Shown piece by piece: positions 59,132 through 64,000 of a stretch of 64,000 bases of DNA. This stretch comes from Cycas panzhihuaensis (taxonomy: Eukaryota > Cycadophyta). The DNA lies in contig CM041465.1 in NCBI GenBank assembly GCA_023213395.1, positions 151,535,741-151,599,740 of the forward strand. The letters are read 5' to 3'. Both the position numbers and the translations under genes were made by a program. Position 1 is the first letter of the stretch. Every line of letters begins with the position of its first letter. Below the pieces are notes generated by a model that saw only the letters and a program-made list of their open reading frames with translations, was not told where the DNA came from and made no database searches.

Positions 59132-59136
59132 GAAGT

Positions 59137-61690
59137 CAAGGCCTCCCTGGCCTCCTTTCCCACTTGGGACCGAGTTACTCAATAGACTTGAGTAGTCTCC
59201 AATATATGAATGACCAATTTACCCTTAGAATTATGGTGTGATGAGGCAAGTTGTCCCATGGGACTAGAAGAGGATGATGAATTAGTTGGGGCTTTGTCTT
59301 TGGCTTGATTTGGTGAAGAAGAGGAAGCGGTGCCCTTACGTTGAGGCTAAGGGTGGCCCTTACCACACCAATTTTTGGGTTATGGTACTTGGACATCAAT
59401 GTCATGGTCAAGGAATGGATCAATTGGTCTAGATTGAGTTTGGATGCAATTTAGGATGGGGGATCCCTTGGTGGGGTAGGTTCAGGGTATTAAGTCTAAT
59501 ACTGTGAGTCGTCATGGGTGTATTGACTATGGATAGAGCACTACTTCTTTTTGAGTGGGGGGCTTGACCTTCTCCCTTATGAAATCTCAAGGTGCTCTTT
59601 TAATCAAGGCATGGTTTGGTAAACCGATCGATAGTTTTGTGGTGGTGGTTGTGAGTCACCTTAGTTTTAGGATATTTGAAGCTTTAAATCATTTATCACC
59701 TCTTTAAAGGAATAGACAATAGAATTAGAGGGGTCTAAAGTCTTATCATATATGTCGACAAGGACTTGGATGCATGTTATTATTACCCCCTTTGGTTATA
59801 TAGGGGAGGTAGTGCCTCATAACGTTGTGTGTTTTGCTTAATACTTTTGAGACTAACTTGGATCTCAATAGATTCAAGGGCTAGGAACTTAACTATGGCT
59901 AAGTCATACATGGTTATCCCCATCTTCAGGACCTTAGTATGGACTCAAGATACAAAGCATTTACGAAGATGTCTCTCTTTAAATCCTTAGGTAACATGGC
60001 CTTTGAGGAGTGAAGGAGGTCGTGGAAATTGAATATGAAATCTCTGTTGATCTCATCCTAGCCTTGTTTAAGTGAGAGAAGGGCTTTAGACCCACTCTTA
60101 AATGGTCTTGCTACATCTAAATAGTTGATAAATGAGTTAACTAATTATTGGAAATAGATGATTAAGTGGGTTGGGAGGTGGTAGAACCACTTGAGGGCAT
60201 CTCCCTAGAGAGGCCTAGGAAGGAGCTTCATCAATATGTGGTCATATGCCCAATAACCAATGCATACCATTGCAAACACCCTTACATGATTGCTTGGGTC
60301 TTAGGATGAAATGCCATCAAATTTATCACTTTAGGTGGATGAAGGAGGAGGTTAGTTCTCAAGGCCTCTATGTAAAGGAGGCTTGACCTATAGTTGACAA
60401 AAGGACATATCCCTTGTGAAGTTATGGGTTGGAAGGAGGATAGAAAGATGGGGGATAATATCCTGTTCCAGCATGGTATGGATAAGATGGTTATAAGGAA
60501 TAAGTGTTATGATCTTATTGGTGATAGGCATATGCAAGTGTGGTAAAGGAGGACCCTCTTAATTGATGAGGAGGAACTGAACCTAGGTAAGGGTAAATAA
60601 GGTATGGAGGTGGTCAAGAATTCCTCAACCCACTTTATATTTGAGTGGAATATGAGGGGACAATATGGGACATTACATCTTGAGGAATAAAGGTATGATA
60701 AGGTGGCACAGAAGATGCCACGGGTCCCCCTTGATAGGGGAGCAAGGATGGAATGGGCTACATCATGTGGGAAGTAGGGTGTGGAAGCGGGTTTTGTCCA
60801 AAAGGCCTTCTTATAGGAGGGGCAACCCCATAGGGGTAAAGTAGATCTATCCTATAGGTAGGTAGTCGATGGAAATCCCCATGACTCCATTATTATGATG
60901 TATAACCTAGAGGGACATATAGTGAAGGATTTTCTTGCCATGGGTAGGGGAAAATAGGCATTTCTCCTCCTTGTACCATATATAAGGGACATAAAGGAAG
61001 AGTAGGGATGACTGGTGGGACTAAAGCCATGCTTGATTGGGGGATAGTTGTTTGCAAAGCAAGAAGATTCGTCATATCTTGAGAGTGGCCTTGAGCTTGC
61101 ATAATCCTTTCATTTAGCTAAATGCTTATAGAAGTAGGCGCAGAAGTTGCCTCTTAAAGAGAGGATATGGTTACTTGAATGGAAGTGGAAGGGGGGATTA
61201 GTGCAGAAGCTGAGTTTGAGGTAAAGAGAAACCTGTGGGACCACCCTAGAGTGGTTTTTTCTATCGTTACTTCAAAGTGGGCCCTTGGCCTCTTTCATAT
61301 CCCATGGAGGGATGTGGGTTTAGTAAAAAAAGGAAGCATGCTCTCCTTACTGACTAGAATGAGTGGGGAAAGGATGTAGAACCTGTTTGAGATCCCAAAT
61401 AGGATCGAGAGGTTGTGGCCCCCTAATGATATGTGTATGGGGGCCTACCAAGCCCTAATAGAACTTGACTAGGTTATGGGAATAGTATGAAGAATTACCT
61501 CTAGTATGGGTGGGATCTTCATAAGGATATAATACCTCTATTAGAGGCCAATCCTTGACATATAAATCATATGCCCAATAAAAAAGATTGCCTTCCATTA
61601 GTGACTCTTAGTCACTCAATGAAATGGAGGCATAATTTGGATCATAATCTAAGGGGGGAAGACCTCGTAAACAACAAGAGAAACACTATA
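59137..61690 (-). pseudogene. gag remnant of element C (right of element B)
   Basis: The core at about 59870-60290 reads YDHILMKLLPRPL, GDALKWFYHLPTH, FINYLDVARPFKSG and LLSLKQG. A block equal to the knuckle region of A lies near 59530. The N-terminal part runs to about 61690, where CGTAAACAACAAGAGAAAC matches the start of A gag. Numerous stops. Confidence 0.7.
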
Positions 61691-61813
61691 TTCAAGAATC
61701 AATCCATAGGATTAGATAGGAAAGGATTGAAGTAGGGTTTGCACGTAATGCAAAGGAGACACCTTAATTAAACTCAAGGTAAGGGAATGAAATATAAATG
61801 CTTAATGTAAGAA

Positions 61814-62256
61814 TGGGTATCATGTACAATGCCACATGATCAAGAAGTCAAGAAAACACAGGTAAAGAGACATTGCATACGTACACAGAGTTTGACAGGT
61901 GGAAAACCCCTTCTGGGGAAGAAAAACCACTATTCTAATCTAAGAATTTATTGATTTCAAAAGCTATACAGAAACCTTAATAAGCATACCCTCTACATAC
62001 AATAAACCAGCCTTTAAAACAGGCTTTGGACAACCTCCTAGATTCTCAGAACTACCTCCTAGAATTTAAGAGGGGGTATTTGTAACAAGAGAGGTTTATT
62101 GAAATGGGCAGTTACGCATTTCAATGACCTTCACAGAATGATTAAACATTAACATAAAATCTTTAAATCACTTAAGTTTTTATTTACACATATGACATAA
62201 AGATAACATAAAGTAACAATAAAACTAAAATAAAACTAACATTAATAATCCTAACA
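61814..62256 (-). repeat. 3' LTR of copia element F
   Basis: The end is clear: AATAATCCTAACA followed by CCCCCATTTAG, the reverse of a polypurine tract. The left border is a guess at TGGGTATCATG (61814). Other TG starts within 20 bp are possible. Confidence 0.55.
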
Positions 62257-62589
62257 CCCCCATTTAGTGTTAGCTTTTATAATATAGAAAAAGAAGGTCT
62301 TCATCACATTGATCCCCCTTTGATGGAGACTTCTTTAACAAATCTCACAGATTTAAAAATTTGACTTCAGTCAAAGACTTGGTAAGTATATTAGCAACCT
62401 ATAGATCTGTAGGACAATAAGATGAATAAACAATATTATCATTAACAAGATTATGAATAAAATACTGATGTAATTCTATGTGTTTAGTTCTATAATGTGC
62501 AACAGGATTTGTAACAATAGTAATAATACCTTGATTATCAACTTTAAGTTCTATAGAAGAGTTAAGAGATATACCAATTTCATTTAGAA

Positions 62590-63730
62590 GAGATTTGAGC
62601 CAAAGTGCTTCTTTGCTAGTTTCAGCAAGTACTCGATATTCAATTTCAGTTGTTGATAGAGCTAGTGCCTACATTTTTTTACTAAACCAAGTAATGGGTG
62701 AAGAATTTAGAAAAAATACATAACCTAATGTAGACTTACGATCATTTATGTCGCTTGACTAATCTAAATCAGTATATCCTATTAAGATTAAAGGTTTACT
62801 GCAAGAATGATAAGTTAGTCCATAAAAAATAGTGTTTTGAAGATATCGAAGTATATGTTTAGTAGCTTTCTAATGTGATTCATGTAGCTTTTGCATATAA
62901 CGTGAATATAAAGTAACAACATAGGATATATTAGGGTATGTATGAGTTAAATAAATAAGACTACCAATAAGTTACCTATATAAGGTTAGATCACACAAAG
63001 GTGTAGAACAATCAGTAGATAGTTTTACTTCTGATTGTAACGGATTAGAGACAGGTTTAGCAATTTCCATGTTAAACTATTTAATTAAATCTAAATATAT
63101 TTTAGTTAGGATATAGTTATTTTTGAATCATGTTGATAAATTTGTAGTCCAAGAAAATAATGTAGGAGACATAGATCAATCATTTCAAATTTATTCACTA
63201 AAGTAGTTTTAAAGTGATGAACGTTATTAGTCGATAATCCAGTGATGATGATATCATCAACATTCAAGATTAAAATGGTAATATTTTTGTTTTCATGTTT
63301 AAAATAGAGATTTAGATTACTAATACATCTAGTGTATCTAATTTGAATTAGATAATCGTCAACTTTTGTGTACAAAGATCGATGAGCTTATTTTAATCTA
63401 TAAATTAATTTTTTTAGTTTACAAACTAAATTAGGATTGTTAATAAAACTAGGTGGTTGAGACATGTAGATCTCTTCTTTGAGATCACCATTTAGAAAAG
63501 TACTATTTACATCTATTTGATGGATTTCCCAACCAAATTTAGCTGCTAAAGCAAGAATTATTTTTATGGTATTCATCTTTGCAATAGGTGCAAAGGTTTC
63601 ATTATAATCTATGCCATCAATTTGAGAAAATCCTTTTGTGACTAGGCGAGTTTTATAATTTTTAACTATGCCTATTGAGTTGTATTTAGTTCTATAAACC
63701 CATTTATAATCAACCACATTTTTTCCTAGT
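62590..63730 (-). pseudogene. RT and RNase H of copia element F
   Basis: RT: 63717-63388 is open (YKWVYRTKYNS, VTKGFSQIDGIDYNETFAPI, HQIDVNSTFLNGDLKEEIYM), then a break, then 63375-63106 with LNVDDIIITG (Y/F of the YVDD box is Asn) and HYFLGLQI. RNase H near 62600-62680 reads ALSTTEIEYRVLAETSKEAL. Stops separate the pieces. Better preserved than element G. Confidence 0.8.
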
Positions 63731-64000
63731 AGGAGTGGTACAAGATCCTAAGTTAAATTTTTATTTAAAGCATCAAATTCAACTTGTATAGCTTCCTACC
63801 ATACATGATTGTTCTTAGCTTGTTTAAAGGTTTTAGGATCATTGCTATCCATTATTTTGGCCATTAAAGCATAGTTAGCATGTAATTTTTGAGAACATGT
63901 TTACTTGGTATCTGAAGGATTACTAACATCAGATCCAACGTCGAAAAATCTTTTCTTTACCCATACGGGCTGCTTATTAGTAACTATTTCTGTAGTTATA
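63731..64000 (-). pseudogene. Integrase-RT linker of copia element F
   Basis: Weakly conserved minus-strand continuation upstream of RT (FKQAKNNHVW-like and ALMAKIMDSNDP-like words near 63800-63880). No catalytic motif. Cut by the window end. Confidence 0.5.

Larger units (their letters stand above)
41825..61813 (-). mobile_element. Element C: old Tat-type Ty3/gypsy element, host of element B
   Basis: A left LTR (about 41825-44229), aRNH, RT, linker and protease remnants lie left of element B. A gag remnant lies right of it (59132-61690). Motif order and several blocks equal those of A (RT, DYFEYDEALLKHL linker, gag core), but sequence drift is strong. RT C-terminus, RNase H and integrase are missing between about 44950 and 45790. 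The right LTR is not seen; copia element F begins where it should start. Confidence 0.75.
61814..64000 (-). mobile_element. Element F: Ty1/copia retrotransposon, cut by the window end
   Basis: A 3' LTR (to 62256), polypurine tract, RNase H and RT on the minus strand, then the integrase-RT linker at the window end. It lies where the right LTR of element C is expected, so it inserted into or next to C. Confidence 0.8.

Noticed and set aside
1-64000. tRNA, rRNA, bacterial operon or phage features
   Set aside because: No such genes were recognised. The tRNA-like similarities are primer binding sites of retroelements.

Overview
The window looks like a piece of a large, transposon-rich seed-plant nuclear genome. 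There is one host gene fragment with GT-AG introns; almost everything else is nested LTR retrotransposons whose coding parts are broken. The species cannot be named from this sequence. A gymnosperm or another large-genome plant is plausible, because of long introns holding old retroelements and very old AT-rich Ty3/gypsy and Ty1/copia remains, but this is inference.

Layout. 1-1890: 3' end of a decayed chromodomain Ty3/gypsy element (H, + strand) with its 3' LTR. 2163-5137: three exons of a J-domain (DnaJ-like) gene, + strand, with the 5' part not found; element H probably sits in its upstream intron or just before it. 5138-9616: AT-rich non-coding DNA with short tandem duplications. About 9617-14299 and 37721-38217: a second decayed chromovirus-like gypsy element (D, +), cut in the integrase gene by a copia element (G, -, 14300-37720). 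G is itself cut by a 16.4-kb Tat-type gypsy element (A, -, 16298-32709; target duplication CACTT). 38232-41824: LTR and non-coding body of another minus-strand element (E). About 41825-61813: an old Tat-type element (C, -), cut by a younger relative (B, -, 48200-59131; target duplication GAAGT). 61814-64000: start of a further copia element (F, -).

The most informative object is element A. Read on its own (minus) strand the order is LTR, primer binding site, gag, protease, RT, RNase H, integrase, then an antisense (+ strand) extra gene that resembles a plant mobile domain protein with a coiled-coil tail, then a separate archaeal-type RNase H (aRNH) with all four catalytic acidic residues, then LTR. 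In the RT-linked RNase H the first catalytic aspartate is replaced, which fits a hand-over of catalysis to the downstream aRNH. Next to the antisense gene are a TATA-like box and a run of three hairpins, including a perfect 28-bp palindrome. The LTRs of A, B and C share a short ATG-initiated exon-like segment ending in a strong splice donor near the LTR terminus.

B and C are relatives of A that lack the catalytic RT, RNase H and integrase core, through apparently separate deletions. B could only have moved in trans if its deletion came before insertion. B also differs between its own two LTRs in clustered indels in GC-rich patches, which may partly be assembly consensus error.
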